A stretch of 64,000 nt of DNA from assembly GCA_050908895.1 (NCBI GenBank), contig CP171222.1, forward strand, positions 496,001 to 560,000. The letters run 5' to 3'. The notes beneath the pieces were generated by a model. The model made no database searches and was not told the origin of the DNA. It saw nothing but the letters and a program-made list of their open reading frames with translations. This document shows positions 8,329 through 17,537 of this stretch, one piece after another. The stretch is from S5-A14a sp050908895 (lineage in GTDB: Bacteria > Bacillota > Clostridia > Peptostreptococcales > Anaerovoracaceae). Made by a program: the position numbers and the translations under genes. Within the stretch, counting starts at the first letter, position 1; every line of letters starts with the position of its first letter.

Positions 8329-10284
8329 ATGAAGGGCTATACAAGCGAAACAATTAGAAACGTTGCCTTACTGGGCCACGGCGGATGTGGTAAAACTACC
8401 TTCCTTGAAGCTGCTTTATTGGAAACAGGTGTTACCAAGAAGATGGGAAAAGTTGAAGATGGAAATACAGTTTCTGACTACGACAAGATGGAAATCGAAA
8501 AAGGATATTCGATAAACACTTCAGTGGTTCCAATAGAGTGGAAAGACAGCAAGATTAACTTCATCGATACACCGGGATATTTTGATTTTATCGGAGAAGT
8601 AAATGCAGCGCTTAGAGCATCTGAAGCAGCAGTTATCATGGTCGATGCCGGAGCAGGTATTCAGGTTGGTACTGAAATGGCTTGGAAAGCATGTGAAAGA
8701 TATAAAATGCCTCGTTTCATAGTTATCACCAAGCGCGATAAGGATGAATTTGATTTTTACAAAACATTTGACGAGCTAAAGGCAAAATTCGGAAATGCAC
8801 TTATTCCATTTAGTTGGCCATTATCTGCTGAAATAGATGAAGATTTAAAAGAAGCGATAGCTATGGCTGATGAAAGTTTGATGGAAAAGTATTTTGAGGG
8901 TGAAGACTTCTCCGACGAAGAAATCAAAAATGGGCTTATTAAAGGAATCTCAGACGGAGTTATCGTACCGGTTTGCTCATCAGCATTTGAATTAGGACAT
9001 GGAATAGAAGGTTTATTAGATTTGTTACTCACATATGTACCTACGCCACTTCAGCACGGAGCATATAAGGGATTTAATGATAATAATGAACCTGTAGAGA
9101 GAATCAGTGTTACTGATGCACCAATGTCAGCATTTGTATTTAAGACGATTGTTGACCCGTTTGTTGGAAAAATTTCTGTAATGAAGGTTGTTACAGGCAA
9201 GATGAATTCCGGAACAGAAGTCCTCAATGAGAGAACCGGAAAGATGGAAAAACTAGGAAAGCTTTTCTTCCTAAGAGGCAAACAGCAGACAGAGCTTAAT
9301 TATGCAGAAGCCGGCGATATTGTAGCTGTTGCAAAATTGCAATACACTCAGTCAGGGGATACTCTGTGCGATAAGAGTGATGTTATAAGATACCTACCCC
9401 TTGATTTTCCGGAACCAACCTATTTTGTTGCCATAGAGGCAGCAGAAAAGGCTGATGAAGATAAGATGGGAACGGGATTGAACAGACTTCGCGAGGAAGA
9501 TCCTTCATTTGTTATTGTAAGAAACAATGAGACTCACCAGACCCTTCTTGGAGGACAGGGAGAAATCCAGATTAATATCATCTTAGCTAAACTAAAGGAT
9601 AGATTTGGAGTTAATGTTAAGACTGTTCCTCAGAAAATAGCATATAGAGAGACTATTAAAGGAAGTTCAGATGTTCAGGGAAAGCATAAGAAACAGTCCG
9701 GCGGAGCAGGGCAGTATGGTGATGTTCATATTAGATTTTCACCATCAGCTGATGAATTTGAATTCAGTGAAGAGTTGTTCGGCGGTTCGGTTCCTAAGAA
9801 TTACGTGCCTGCAGTAGAAAAGGGACTTTTGGAATCAATGGAAAAAGGACCTCTAGCCGGCTGCAAAGTAGTGAACGTTAAGGCGGTTTTGTATGATGGG
9901 TCATATCATGATGTTGACTCTAACGAAATGGCGTTTAAGATTGCTGCATCTCTTGCTTTCAAGAAAGGCATTGCTGAAGCGAAACCGGTACTTCTTGAAC
10001 CAATAATGCACCTTGAAATCGTCGTTCCGGATGATCACGTAGGTGACGTTATGGGAGATATGAATAAACGTAGAGGAAAGATCCTTGGTATGGAACCTCT
10101 CAGTGACGGTGGTCAGAAGCTGGTGGCGGAAGCCCCGCAGGCGGAAATTTTCGACTATGCAGTAGCTTTAAGATCAATGACTCAGGGTAGAGGATCATTC
10201 ACAATGAAATTTGTGAGATATGAGGAACTTCCTAAGAATTTAGCAGATAAGGTAATAGAGGATTATCAAAAATCACAAGAATAG
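8329..10284 (+). CDS. EF-G-like translational GTPase (FusA paralogue)
   Basis: A 651-residue member of the EF-G-like family that coexists with true EF-G in many Firmicutes. G1 GHGGCGKTT is at residues 16-24 and G3 DTPG at 80-83, followed by Tyr84 where true EF-G has histidine. The G4 motif is TKRD (134-137) rather than NKxD. The segment after G4 is about 35-40 residues shorter than I expect for this family (about 690), removing part of the G' subdomain. Domains II-V are recognisable, including VPQKIAYRETI and the GQKLVAEAPQAE region in domain V. A ribosome-associated role is known for relatives, but the exact function of this paralogue is uncertain. It is preceded by a good promoter and an AGGAGG site. 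The hairpin at 10295-10329 probably ends its transcript. Confidence 0.88.
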   Translation: MKGYTSETIRNVALLGHGGCGKTTFLEAALLETGVTKKMGKVEDGNTVSDYDKMEIEKGYSINTSVVPIEWKDSKINFIDTPGYFDFIGEVNAALRASEAAVIMVDAGAGIQVGTEMAWKACERYKMPRFIVITKRDKDEFDFYKTFDELKAKFGNALIPFSWPLSAEIDEDLKEAIAMADESLMEKYFEGEDFSDEEIKNGLIKGISDGVIVPVCSSAFELGHGIEGLLDLLLTYVPTPLQHGAYKGFNDNNEPVERISVTDAPMSAFVFKTIVDPFVGKISVMKVVTGKMNSGTEVLNERTGKMEKLGKLFFLRGKQQTELNYAEAGDIVAVAKLQYTQSGDTLCDKSDVIRYLPLDFPEPTYFVAIEAAEKADEDKMGTGLNRLREEDPSFVIVRNNETHQTLLGGQGEIQINIILAKLKDRFGVNVKTVPQKIAYRETIKGSSDVQGKHKKQSGGAGQYGDVHIRFSPSADEFEFSEELFGGSVPKNYVPAVEKGLLESMEKGPLAGCKVVNVKAVLYDGSYHDVDSNEMAFKIAASLAFKKGIAEAKPVLLEPIMHLEIVVPDDHVGDVMGDMNKRRGKILGMEPLSDGGQKLVAEAPQAEIFDYAVALRSMTQGRGSFTMKFVRYEELPKNLADKVIEDYQKSQE

Positions 10285-10294
10285 AATTATTGAG

Positions 10295-10329
10295 CTACCT
10301 TTCTTCGATGTATGAGGAAGGGTAGTTTT
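10295..10329 (+). terminator. intrinsic terminator after the EF-G-like gene
   Basis: A 12-base stem (10295-10306 with 10314-10325, two mismatches) around a seven-base loop, followed by TTTTG. It lies between the EF-G-like stop and the alpha/beta hydrolase ribosome site. Confidence 0.6.
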
Positions 10330-10350
10330 GAGATGTGAGGAGGAATTGAA

Positions 10351-11181
10351 ATGAGTAAAGTTAAAATGTCTGATGGATGCGATCTTTTTTATGAAGAAAA
10401 GGGGAACGGTGAGCCGTTGATTTTTGTCCATGGTTGGTCTGCCAACAGCACTTATTTTAAAAAGCAGATGAATTTTTTTGCTGATTATTACAGGGTTGTA
10501 ACTTATGATTTAAGAGGGCATGGTCAATCTGACAGAAGACCGGAAATAACCGAAAAGAATATGACAATGGAAAGGTTAGCTCAAGATTTAAAAGAATTGA
10601 CAGATTATCTCGGCTTAAGTAATATTAATGTATGCGGTTGGTCTATGGGTGTGAGCATATTGTTGTGTTATATAGGTATGTACGGGTGTGAAAAACTCAA
10701 TACGCTTTCTCTTATAGACATGACTCCCAAATTACTCAATGATGAAGAATGGAATCTGGGTGACTTTGATGCCTACGAAAATCTCGTATTCACAAGAGAC
10801 ATAGCTACAAATTGGGAAGATGTGATTCATGAAGCACTACCTGAGATGTTTGCAAGAGATATAAACAAGGAATCCCAGCTATATAAGTGGGTGGAACATA
10901 ATATGGCAAATAATGTCCCCCACGTTATGTCCGCATTATGGCTAGCTATGGCTTTGGGAGATTATAGAGATGTTCTTCCATCGATTACTATACCTACATT
11001 TCTTGCATACAGTTCAGGCGGTGATATGTATGGACCTGAACACGGAGAGTATATGAATAAAAATATACAAAATTCAAAATTGGTAATATTTGAAAATTGT
11101 GGGCATTCATTATACATGGAAAACAGCAAGAAATTTAATGGAGATTATCATGAGTTTTTAATAGATAATTCTCTAAAATGA
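10351..11181 (+). CDS. alpha/beta-hydrolase fold esterase/lipase-like enzyme
   Basis: A 276-residue single-domain hydrolase. The nucleophile elbow GWSMG puts Ser at residue 98. FVHGWS (25-30) forms the oxyanion-hole HGW motif, YDLRGHGQSD (52-61) is the usual loop after strand 4, and GHSLYMEN near 251-258 supplies the catalytic histidine. There is no signal peptide, so it acts in the cytoplasm. Family members hydrolyse esters or amides or act as haloperoxidase-like enzymes; nothing here fixes the substrate. A GTGAGGAGGAATTGAA ribosome site precedes the ATG. It sits 33 bases upstream of radA and may be co-transcribed with it. Confidence 0.85.
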   Translation: MSKVKMSDGCDLFYEEKGNGEPLIFVHGWSANSTYFKKQMNFFADYYRVVTYDLRGHGQSDRRPEITEKNMTMERLAQDLKELTDYLGLSNINVCGWSMGVSILLCYIGMYGCEKLNTLSLIDMTPKLLNDEEWNLGDFDAYENLVFTRDIATNWEDVIHEALPEMFARDINKESQLYKWVEHNMANNVPHVMSALWLAMALGDYRDVLPSITIPTFLAYSSGGDMYGPEHGEYMNKNIQNSKLVIFENCGHSLYMENSKKFNGDYHEFLIDNSLK

Positions 11182-11214
11182 CGAAGAAACTTTACAAAAT
11201 ATACAGGAGATATA

Positions 11215-12621
11215 ATGGCCAAGAAAAACAAAACAGTTTTCGTGTGTCAAGAATGTGGAACAGAACATCTTCAATGGATGGGCAAATGTAGTGCATGCGG
11301 TGCTTGGGGGAGTCTTATTGAAGAAATTGTTCTACCTGAAAATAACGACGATATCAGAAGCAGGAATTCATCCCTTAACGGCAGTGATAAAAGTAAAAAG
11401 CAATCACTAAGACCACTTAAGGATGTAGGAGGCAGCGATACAAAAAGGATAAATACGGGAATAGGAGAACTAAATAGGGTGTTGGGCGGAGGACTTGTTT
11501 CCGGATCACTCACCCTGATTTCGGGGGAACCCGGCATAGGCAAATCTACACTCATAGTTCAGGCCGCGGCAAAAATATCGGAAAATGTTGGAACAGTACT
11601 TTATGTATCAGGGGAAGAGTCCGAAGAGCAGATTAAACTCAGAAGCGACAGAGTTTGCGGAGAAATTCCGGAAAACCTTTACGTGATTTCTGAAACGAAC
11701 ATTGAAAACATACTGATAACTTGTAAACATCTTCAGCCCAAATTTATAATTATAGATTCTATACAAACCATGTATACTCAAACGCTGGATTCAGCAACCG
11801 GTTCAGTTTCGCAAGTAAGAGCATGCGGCAACTTTCTCATGAAGCTAGCTAAAACAGAAAGGGTACCAATTTTTATTGTTGCTCATGTTACCAAATCAGG
11901 GGAGCTCGCCGGTCCTAAAATAGTAGAGCATTTGGTGGACACAGTGTTGCAGTTTAACGGTGAAAGAGACAAAGAAATTCGAATACTCCGTTCACTAAAA
12001 AATCGATTTGGAACAACAAGCGAAATCGGAGCATTTACTATGGAAGAAGAAGGCCTTGTGGAAATTGACGATCTTTCAGCCAGCTTCATTGAAACCCGGG
12101 AAAATATTGCTCCGGGTTCTGTGATTACGGCAATTTACGAGGGCTCCAGACCCGTTTTTTTCGAGGTTCAAGCTCTTACTTCTCATGCTAATGTAGGCTT
12201 TGCCAGAAGAACGGCCATAGGAATTGACAGCCAAAGATTGAATATGATCATTGCTGTCTTGGAAAAGAAAATTGGTCTGAAGCTTATGGATCAAGACGTC
12301 TATGTTAATGTCGTAGGTGGAATGAAACCTGAGGGTACCTCTTCTGACCTTGCGGTGGCTCTTGCGATATATTCCTCTTTGAGAGATAAATCGGACAATA
12401 GTCCTTTAATTGCTCTGGGCGAAATTGGACTTACCGGAGATTTAAGACCGGTTAGCAATGTAGACAAAATACTGGTAGAAGCAAATCGCCTTGGTTATAG
12501 TAGGGTTTTGCTTCCCTCAAAGAACTACAATGTGCTTAAAAAGAATAAGAATTTGAATAAATCATGGGATGAAATTGCTGTTCCCGCTAAGAATGTAAGA
12601 GAAGCGATAGAAAGTTTTTAA
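11215..12621 (+). CDS. radA: DNA repair protein RadA (Sms), branch-migration helicase
   Basis: A 468-residue protein with all RadA hallmarks. An N-terminal four-cysteine zinc finger (Cys11, 14, 25, 28) is followed by a RecA-like core with Walker A GEPGIGKST at 104-112, the RadA-specific KNRFG motif at 262-266, and a C-terminal Lon-protease-like domain that forms the hexameric ring. RadA drives branch migration of recombination intermediates in the cytoplasm and acts with RecA. Length agrees with Bacillus and Clostridium homologues (about 455-460). An AGGAGATATA ribosome site precedes the ATG. Confidence 0.97.
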   Translation: MAKKNKTVFVCQECGTEHLQWMGKCSACGAWGSLIEEIVLPENNDDIRSRNSSLNGSDKSKKQSLRPLKDVGGSDTKRINTGIGELNRVLGGGLVSGSLTLISGEPGIGKSTLIVQAAAKISENVGTVLYVSGEESEEQIKLRSDRVCGEIPENLYVISETNIENILITCKHLQPKFIIIDSIQTMYTQTLDSATGSVSQVRACGNFLMKLAKTERVPIFIVAHVTKSGELAGPKIVEHLVDTVLQFNGERDKEIRILRSLKNRFGTTSEIGAFTMEEEGLVEIDDLSASFIETRENIAPGSVITAIYEGSRPVFFEVQALTSHANVGFARRTAIGIDSQRLNMIIAVLEKKIGLKLMDQDVYVNVVGGMKPEGTSSDLAVALAIYSSLRDKSDNSPLIALGEIGLTGDLRPVSNVDKILVEANRLGYSRVLLPSKNYNVLKKNKNLNKSWDEIAVPAKNVREAIESF

Positions 12622-12653
12622 AAAAATAAAAGAGGGTGTTAAGGGATCTGTGA

Positions 12654-12896
12654 ATGAGAGAATTTTTGAAAAATCATAGAGATAATGTTTTGTGGGTGTG
12701 TTTTGTCGCATTTGTGATAATTACCCTTGGTGATGCATTAGTGACGTGGCTGCCTGAACAAAAGGAGCCATTTCTGAAGACCTTTAATGTATATTTTTTA
12801 TTTGTAGGTACTTGGGCTGCTACGTTAGCAACTTTTGGTATTTTTAAAGGAAATAGATTTTTATTTAAACATTTCATCACTTCTGTCGAGTGCTAA
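12654..12896 (+). pseudogene. small membrane-protein fragment at a rearrangement junction
   Basis: An 80-codon frame encoding two hydrophobic segments (about 13-33 and 46-65) separated by a short polar loop. It ends abruptly in FKHFITSVEC just where a different reading frame takes over into a surface-protein sequence. I do not recognise the family. Its start has a plausible ribosome site (AAGGGATCTGTGA before ATG). The overlap with the downstream frame, which lacks a signal peptide, suggests that a deletion fused the front of a membrane-protein gene to the middle of a surface-protein gene. It could instead be a genuine short two-segment membrane protein. Confidence 0.45.
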
Positions 12897-14040
12897 ATTT
12901 GGTAAATTTGCACCTGCACATAAGGAAAATGAAAAACTTCAAAAACTATATAAACAGCCAGTTTCAGTAGATCTAGTTGTTTTGGGAACAAAGTCATCTG
13001 AATCGCCAACTGATGAGCCTTCCGATAATAAGGTGACCGAAGCTAATATAACACTAAGAGGCTTATCTGATGCTAATAAATTAAACTTTAATAAAAAAAT
13101 AAAGGTAACAAGCCAAGATGCAATTTCTGCAGGATATGAAAAACCTGAAGAGTTTAAGAATGTTGTTACATCTCAAGATGCAATCGTTACAATGCATAGA
13201 GAAATGTTCAAGGATTTCAATGATAATCCTAAGAAATATTTAAATATATCAGGAAGTATGATTAATAAGCTTTTTGGTATTGATACGATAAACCTAATGC
13301 TTTATAGAAATCACAAAACTCCTAAAGATGGGAATAATTGGTTAAATGTTTCAAATATAACTCTAAAAGAGGGTGATGACTTTACAGTATTTATACTACA
13401 GGATACAACCACTTATAAAGATATGTACACTATAATCACTCCAGAAAGCGTAGAAGTAGAGGCTAATAAAAAATTTGCGCTTGAAGTTAAAGGTTTTTTA
13501 ACTATGGGGAATGATCAGCCAGAATCTCTAAAGGGTTATGTTGTAATACTATCTGATGGAAAATCTGAATACAAGGCTACAAGTAACAAAGATGGAATTG
13601 TAGAATTTGAGGTTCCAAGTGAAGGAGAATATATTGCAACAGTGGCTCAGGCACCTGAATCATTAGGAAAAGCTATAATACCATCTACAGCAATTGTTGT
13701 GATAAAAAAATCTGCTAACGAGCCAGTAGAGCCTAAGGAACCTTCAACACCGAGCGAGCCAGCAGAACCTAAGGAACCTTCAATACCGAGCGAGCCAGCA
13801 GAACCTGCTAATCCGGTTGAAACAGAAAAGCCGGCAAAGCCAAGTGATGTAACAAAGCCAGATAATATTGATAATGCGGAAGAATTTGCACACCCAAGTG
13901 GAGTAGATAACGCTGTAGTGAAGAAAAGTGAGACCAAGAAATCTGCACAAACAGGAGATACTCAATCACTTGTTATGACCGTACTATTGGCTGTCGTAGC
14001 ACTTTATAGTTTGTACTACGTAAGAAAGAAAAATTTATAA
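12835..14040 (+). pseudogene. 5'-truncated sortase-anchored surface protein
   Basis: A frame of up to 401 codons whose C-terminus is a standard cell-wall anchor: KSAQTGD, a hydrophobic stretch and a basic tail ending YYVRKKNL. Ahead of it are a proline-rich wall-spanning region with two copies of a 36-base unit, and an Ig-like segment near residues 200-290. No signal peptide is present, although anchored proteins need one. The frame opens inside the preceding small membrane ORF with no ribosome site at its first start codon, so recognisable protein begins only around 12885. I read this as a gene that has lost its 5' end; a missed frameshift or sequencing error at 12.88 kb is the alternative. 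Sortase motif SAQTG differs from the (D/N)TPTG motif of the pilus operon. Confidence 0.6.
13732..13803 (+). repeat. 36-base tandem repeat, two copies
   Basis: Two adjacent 36-base units (13732-13767 and 13768-13803) differ at one base and encode PKEPS(T/I)PSEPAE. They form the Pro/Glu wall-spanning part of the anchored surface protein. Copy number of such units commonly varies between strains. Confidence 0.8.
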
Positions 14041-14074
14041 AGAAACAAATAATTCTTCTAATATTATTTTAAAA

Positions 14075-14106
14075 TTAATGGGATGGCAGAAATGCCATCC
14101 CATTAA
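14075..14106. terminator. bidirectional terminator between convergent genes
   Basis: A perfect 14-base stem (14075-14088 with 14093-14106) closed by a GAAA tetraloop. It lies between the surface-protein frame on the plus strand and the M32 peptidase on the minus strand. The minus-strand reading continues into an AATTTTAAAAT tract. Confidence 0.75.
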
Positions 14107-14134
14107 TAAATTGCTTTCAAGGGAATAATCCTCG

Positions 14135-15640
14135 CTATAGCCCATATATATCCGAATATTTTTCCTTCAGATAAGTTATAAAATAATCCGGCGAAAATTT
14201 TGTGCCAAGAGCTTTTTCAAGAAGCTGGTTAGGAGTGTAAAGTTTGCCATACTTCCATATGTGCTCTTCATTCCACTTATTTATCTCTTCAAAATCTCCC
14301 CTTTGAAGAGCTGACTCAACATCGATATCTTCCTTCATCTTAGCAAGTAGCTGAGCTCCGTAAGCAGATCCAAGAGCATAGGATGGGAAGTATCCAATGG
14401 CACCACCAGCCCAGTGGCTGTCTTGTAAAACACCGTGTTTGTCATCAGGTACGTCAACACCAAGGTATTCTTTGTAAAGTTCATTCCATGCCATAGGCAA
14501 ATCGTGAACTGAAAGGTCGCCAGCCATGATTTTTTTCTCTAGTTCATATCTTATCATAATATGGAGAGCATAAGTAATTTCGTCAGCCTCAATTCTAATT
14601 AATGAAGGATCAACACGGTTGATGGCCTTATACAAATCTTCTTCTGAGCGCCCATCTAGAACCTCAGGAAATAGTTCAACTAGCTTAGGGAAGATATATT
14701 TGATAAATTCGCGACTTCTTCCTAGAATATTCTCATAGAACCTGCTCTGACTTTCGTGAATGCCCATGGAAACTCCACCATCAAGAACTGTATAAGCAAA
14801 ATCAGGATCGGAATGCATATCATAAAGGGCATGACCACCTTCGTGGATAACACTGTACATGGAAGGTGTGAACATATCTTTCTGGTAGTTGGTTGTAATT
14901 CTAACGTCTTTATGAGAGCCAAGGCTTTCTGTAAATGGGTGCTCAGTAGTTCCAAGGCCACAATGGTTAAAGTCTATGCCCATAGTTTCCATCAGATAAT
15001 AAGCAAGTTTTTCCTGATCTTTATCCTCAAAATCCCCATACAGAAAATTATCTTCAATTTGAGGAACTGATTTTATCTTTTCGATAAGAGGAACAATTTC
15101 TTTTCTTAGAGCAGCAAAAAACTCATCGCATGAGCCTTTACTAGCCCCTTCTTCGAATTCATTAAGCCAATAGTCGTAAGGATCCATATAAGGAGCACAA
15201 TAGCCGGCAAACTTTTTTGTTGTCTCAAAAACTTTTGAAAGTGCATCTTCAAATAGGCCGAAGTCACTAGCTTCTTTAGCCTTGTGCCACAGGTCCTCTG
15301 ATTCTACAAGAAGTGACTGATATGCAATGTATTCATCCATGGGGATGTTTCGCACAAACTCAAGCTCTTTCCTCAGCAAAAAGAGCATTCTGGTCTCTAT
15401 CTCATCAAGCTTTGCCTTGTTTTCTTCAAGAAAGTCCAAAACCCCAATTGTTTCGGGACTAGTTGTGTGCTTATAAAGTTCTTCAGAAAGAATACCCACT
15501 GTGTGGGCGCGATTGTCAGATGTGTCTTTAGGTGCGACAGTAACCCCATCATAATACAGACAAGCGAGAGCGTGCTGATATGCACTGGTTTTTGCCTGTA
15601 TTTCCATCATTTTTTTCTTAGCATCATTTAAATTCATCAT
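14135..15640 (-). CDS. M32-family metallocarboxypeptidase (carboxypeptidase Taq type)
   Basis: A 501-residue zinc carboxypeptidase that removes C-terminal residues from peptides in the cytoplasm. The zinc site HEGGH is at residues 266-270, and the M32-specific HESQSR motif follows at 295-300. Length is typical of the family (about 500). The frame opens 22 codons further upstream, but GGAGGATAT precedes the ATG pair at 15640 and 15637, so the start is one of these two. The neighbouring upstream gene on the same strand encodes an M24B aminopeptidase; together they look like a peptide-degradation unit, consistent with an amino-acid-fermenting organism. Confidence 0.93.
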   Translation of the reverse strand: MMNLNDAKKKMMEIQAKTSAYQHALACLYYDGVTVAPKDTSDNRAHTVGILSEELYKHTTSPETIGVLDFLEENKAKLDEIETRMLFLLRKELEFVRNIPMDEYIAYQSLLVESEDLWHKAKEASDFGLFEDALSKVFETTKKFAGYCAPYMDPYDYWLNEFEEGASKGSCDEFFAALRKEIVPLIEKIKSVPQIEDNFLYGDFEDKDQEKLAYYLMETMGIDFNHCGLGTTEHPFTESLGSHKDVRITTNYQKDMFTPSMYSVIHEGGHALYDMHSDPDFAYTVLDGGVSMGIHESQSRFYENILGRSREFIKYIFPKLVELFPEVLDGRSEEDLYKAINRVDPSLIRIEADEITYALHIMIRYELEKKIMAGDLSVHDLPMAWNELYKEYLGVDVPDDKHGVLQDSHWAGGAIGYFPSYALGSAYGAQLLAKMKEDIDVESALQRGDFEEINKWNEEHIWKYGKLYTPNQLLEKALGTKFSPDYFITYLKEKYSDIYGL

Positions 15641-15709
15641 ATATCCTCCAATATCGCTGTCATACGATAGATGTGTTTGCAAGCAATTGTAAACATAAGT
15701 TAGCAAAAT

Positions 15710-17458
15710 TTATTGAGACCTGAGCCAAAGCCAGAAGTTCTCATCATCCAATATTTCAGGCATGTTTTCAGCAGCATAACCATGAAGTTCATCGTAAATA
15801 CGGGAATGGTATGCATTAATCTGAGTTTTCTCTTCATCTGTCAAAAGACTTTCATCGATTAAATCATTATCATAAGGGCAAAGCGTCAAATCTCTAAACC
15901 CTAGATTGGAATCATCTATCCTACAAACTTCAACTAGATTCTCAATCCTAACACCAAACTTTCCCTCAAGATATGCACCTGGTTCATTAGAAACCACATT
16001 TCCCTCAAATAGCGGTAGCATCCCTTTCGGACTTATAGATATTGGACCCTCATGAACGTTAAGCATATGACCCACACCATGTCCTGTTCCATGACCATAT
16101 TCATATCCCAATTTTTTCATGCATTCTCTTGGGATTAGGTCGAGCTCGGCACCGGTGGTATCAGAACAAAATATTTCTCTTCCCAATGCCAAATGCCCTT
16201 TAAGCACCGCAGTATAAACTCTGCGCATTTCATTTGTTGTATTACCAATACCTATAGTTCTTGTAACATCGGTAGTTCCCGTGTCATACTGTCCACCGGT
16301 GTCAGCTAATAGAAGATTATTGTTTTCTACCAGACTGTTTTTCCCGGTACTAAAGGAGTAGTGGACTATGGCGCCATTTTCACCCGAGCCTAAAATTGGT
16401 TCGAAACTAGGCGTACGGTATTCTTGGCATTCTTTTCTGAACTGTACTAAAATATCACTGAGGTCAGATTCTCTCATAGGATTTTCATTTGGATTAAAAC
16501 CAGTCTTTAACCAGTGAACAAATCTAGATAGGGCAAGACCATCCTGGATATGTGCTTTCCTCATTCCGGCAAGCTCAGTCGGATTTTTTCTGGATTTTAA
16601 AACCTCAATTAAACTGGGGACGTTCCTTATGGATTTTACCTTATCAGCCACTTGAATAAATCTATAGGGAGTTGTGGTATAGTCGGTAATTAGAACAACT
16701 TCATCGTCAAGGTTTTTCAAATCATCTAAAATTTTATAATAGTTTCCGTCATATAAAGTGTATAGCTTGGCTTCATCTAAGGAAATTAAAGCATAGCTGT
16801 AGAAAAGGGGGCTATTGTCAAAATCTGAGCCTCTTTTGTTGAAAAGCCAAGCAATATCGTCTAATGACGATACTAAATAATGTGTCGCACCTACCTTGTT
16901 CATGGCGGCTTGAAGTCTGGCTATTTTACTGGTAGAGGTTTCTCCTGCAATGACATCAGGGAGGGAAATTATTTTTTCACATCTGATGGCAGGGCGCTCT
17001 GCCCATATTTTTGATATGAGGTTTAGATGTTTATAATTTAGCTTTGGAGCAGATTTTTTTATATCAATTAGCTTTTGGGCCGGCATTATAATAGTATCTA
17101 TACCTAGGAAGTTTAGACTGCCATTCTTTGATAAGCGTGTAACAAGGTCTTTATAAGATTCTGTATTTGGAATCCCCTGTTTCATAAGTTTAATTTCAGG
17201 GGGAAGCTGTTGTTTTGCCTGAAGGAAATATCTGCTGTCAGTCCAAAGAAATGCTTCTTTTTCTAATATAAGAACGTCTCCGGCTGAGCCGGTAAATCCT
17301 GTAATAAATGCTATTTCATGATAATGGGAGTCCAACATTTCTGAACCATGAGGATCGCTCATGGGAAGAAAATAACCATCAATTCTATTTGATTTCATCA
17401 ACTTTCTTAAATCAGCTATGCGTTTTGAAATAATTTCATTTTTTAAATGTTTTGTCAT
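15710..17458 (-). CDS. Xaa-Pro aminopeptidase (aminopeptidase P, M24B)
   Basis: A 582-residue creatinase-fold peptidase of the long three-domain form, with two creatinase N-terminal domains followed by the M24 catalytic domain. Metal ligands are visible in the C-terminal third: two aspartates in ADTGGQYDTGTTDVTRT, the histidine in HGTGHGVGHM and the glutamates in NEPGAY and RIENLVEV. It removes N-terminal residues that precede proline. GAGGATAAATCT precedes the ATG. No signal peptide, so cytoplasmic. It lies about 70 bases upstream of the M32 carboxypeptidase on the same strand and is probably co-expressed. Confidence 0.95.
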   Translation of the reverse strand: MTKHLKNEIISKRIADLRKLMKSNRIDGYFLPMSDPHGSEMLDSHYHEIAFITGFTGSAGDVLILEKEAFLWTDSRYFLQAKQQLPPEIKLMKQGIPNTESYKDLVTRLSKNGSLNFLGIDTIIMPAQKLIDIKKSAPKLNYKHLNLISKIWAERPAIRCEKIISLPDVIAGETSTSKIARLQAAMNKVGATHYLVSSLDDIAWLFNKRGSDFDNSPLFYSYALISLDEAKLYTLYDGNYYKILDDLKNLDDEVVLITDYTTTPYRFIQVADKVKSIRNVPSLIEVLKSRKNPTELAGMRKAHIQDGLALSRFVHWLKTGFNPNENPMRESDLSDILVQFRKECQEYRTPSFEPILGSGENGAIVHYSFSTGKNSLVENNNLLLADTGGQYDTGTTDVTRTIGIGNTTNEMRRVYTAVLKGHLALGREIFCSDTTGAELDLIPRECMKKLGYEYGHGTGHGVGHMLNVHEGPISISPKGMLPLFEGNVVSNEPGAYLEGKFGVRIENLVEVCRIDDSNLGFRDLTLCPYDNDLIDESLLTDEEKTQINAYHSRIYDELHGYAAENMPEILDDENFWLWLRSQ

Positions 17459-17537
17459 AGATTTATCCTCTTTTATTAATTTAGAATTCTATTGCTTAAG
17501 GCTCCGGAATTGAACTTGGGTCAATTAAGTTGGAATT
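17459..17537 (-). repeat. imperfect inverted repeat between M24 peptidase and Gx transporter genes
   Basis: The gap contains a dyad GAATTGAACTT / AAGTTGGAATTC (about 17507-17538) and a second nearby GAATTC copy (about 17483-17488). The dyad could end the transcript of the Gx transporter gene, but there is no T-run. Nothing else is apparent. Confidence 0.3.

Noticed and set aside
13732..13803. Direct repeats considered as a CRISPR or minisatellite
   Set aside because: Only two contiguous copies, in frame, encoding Pro/Glu wall-spanning sequence. There are no spacers.
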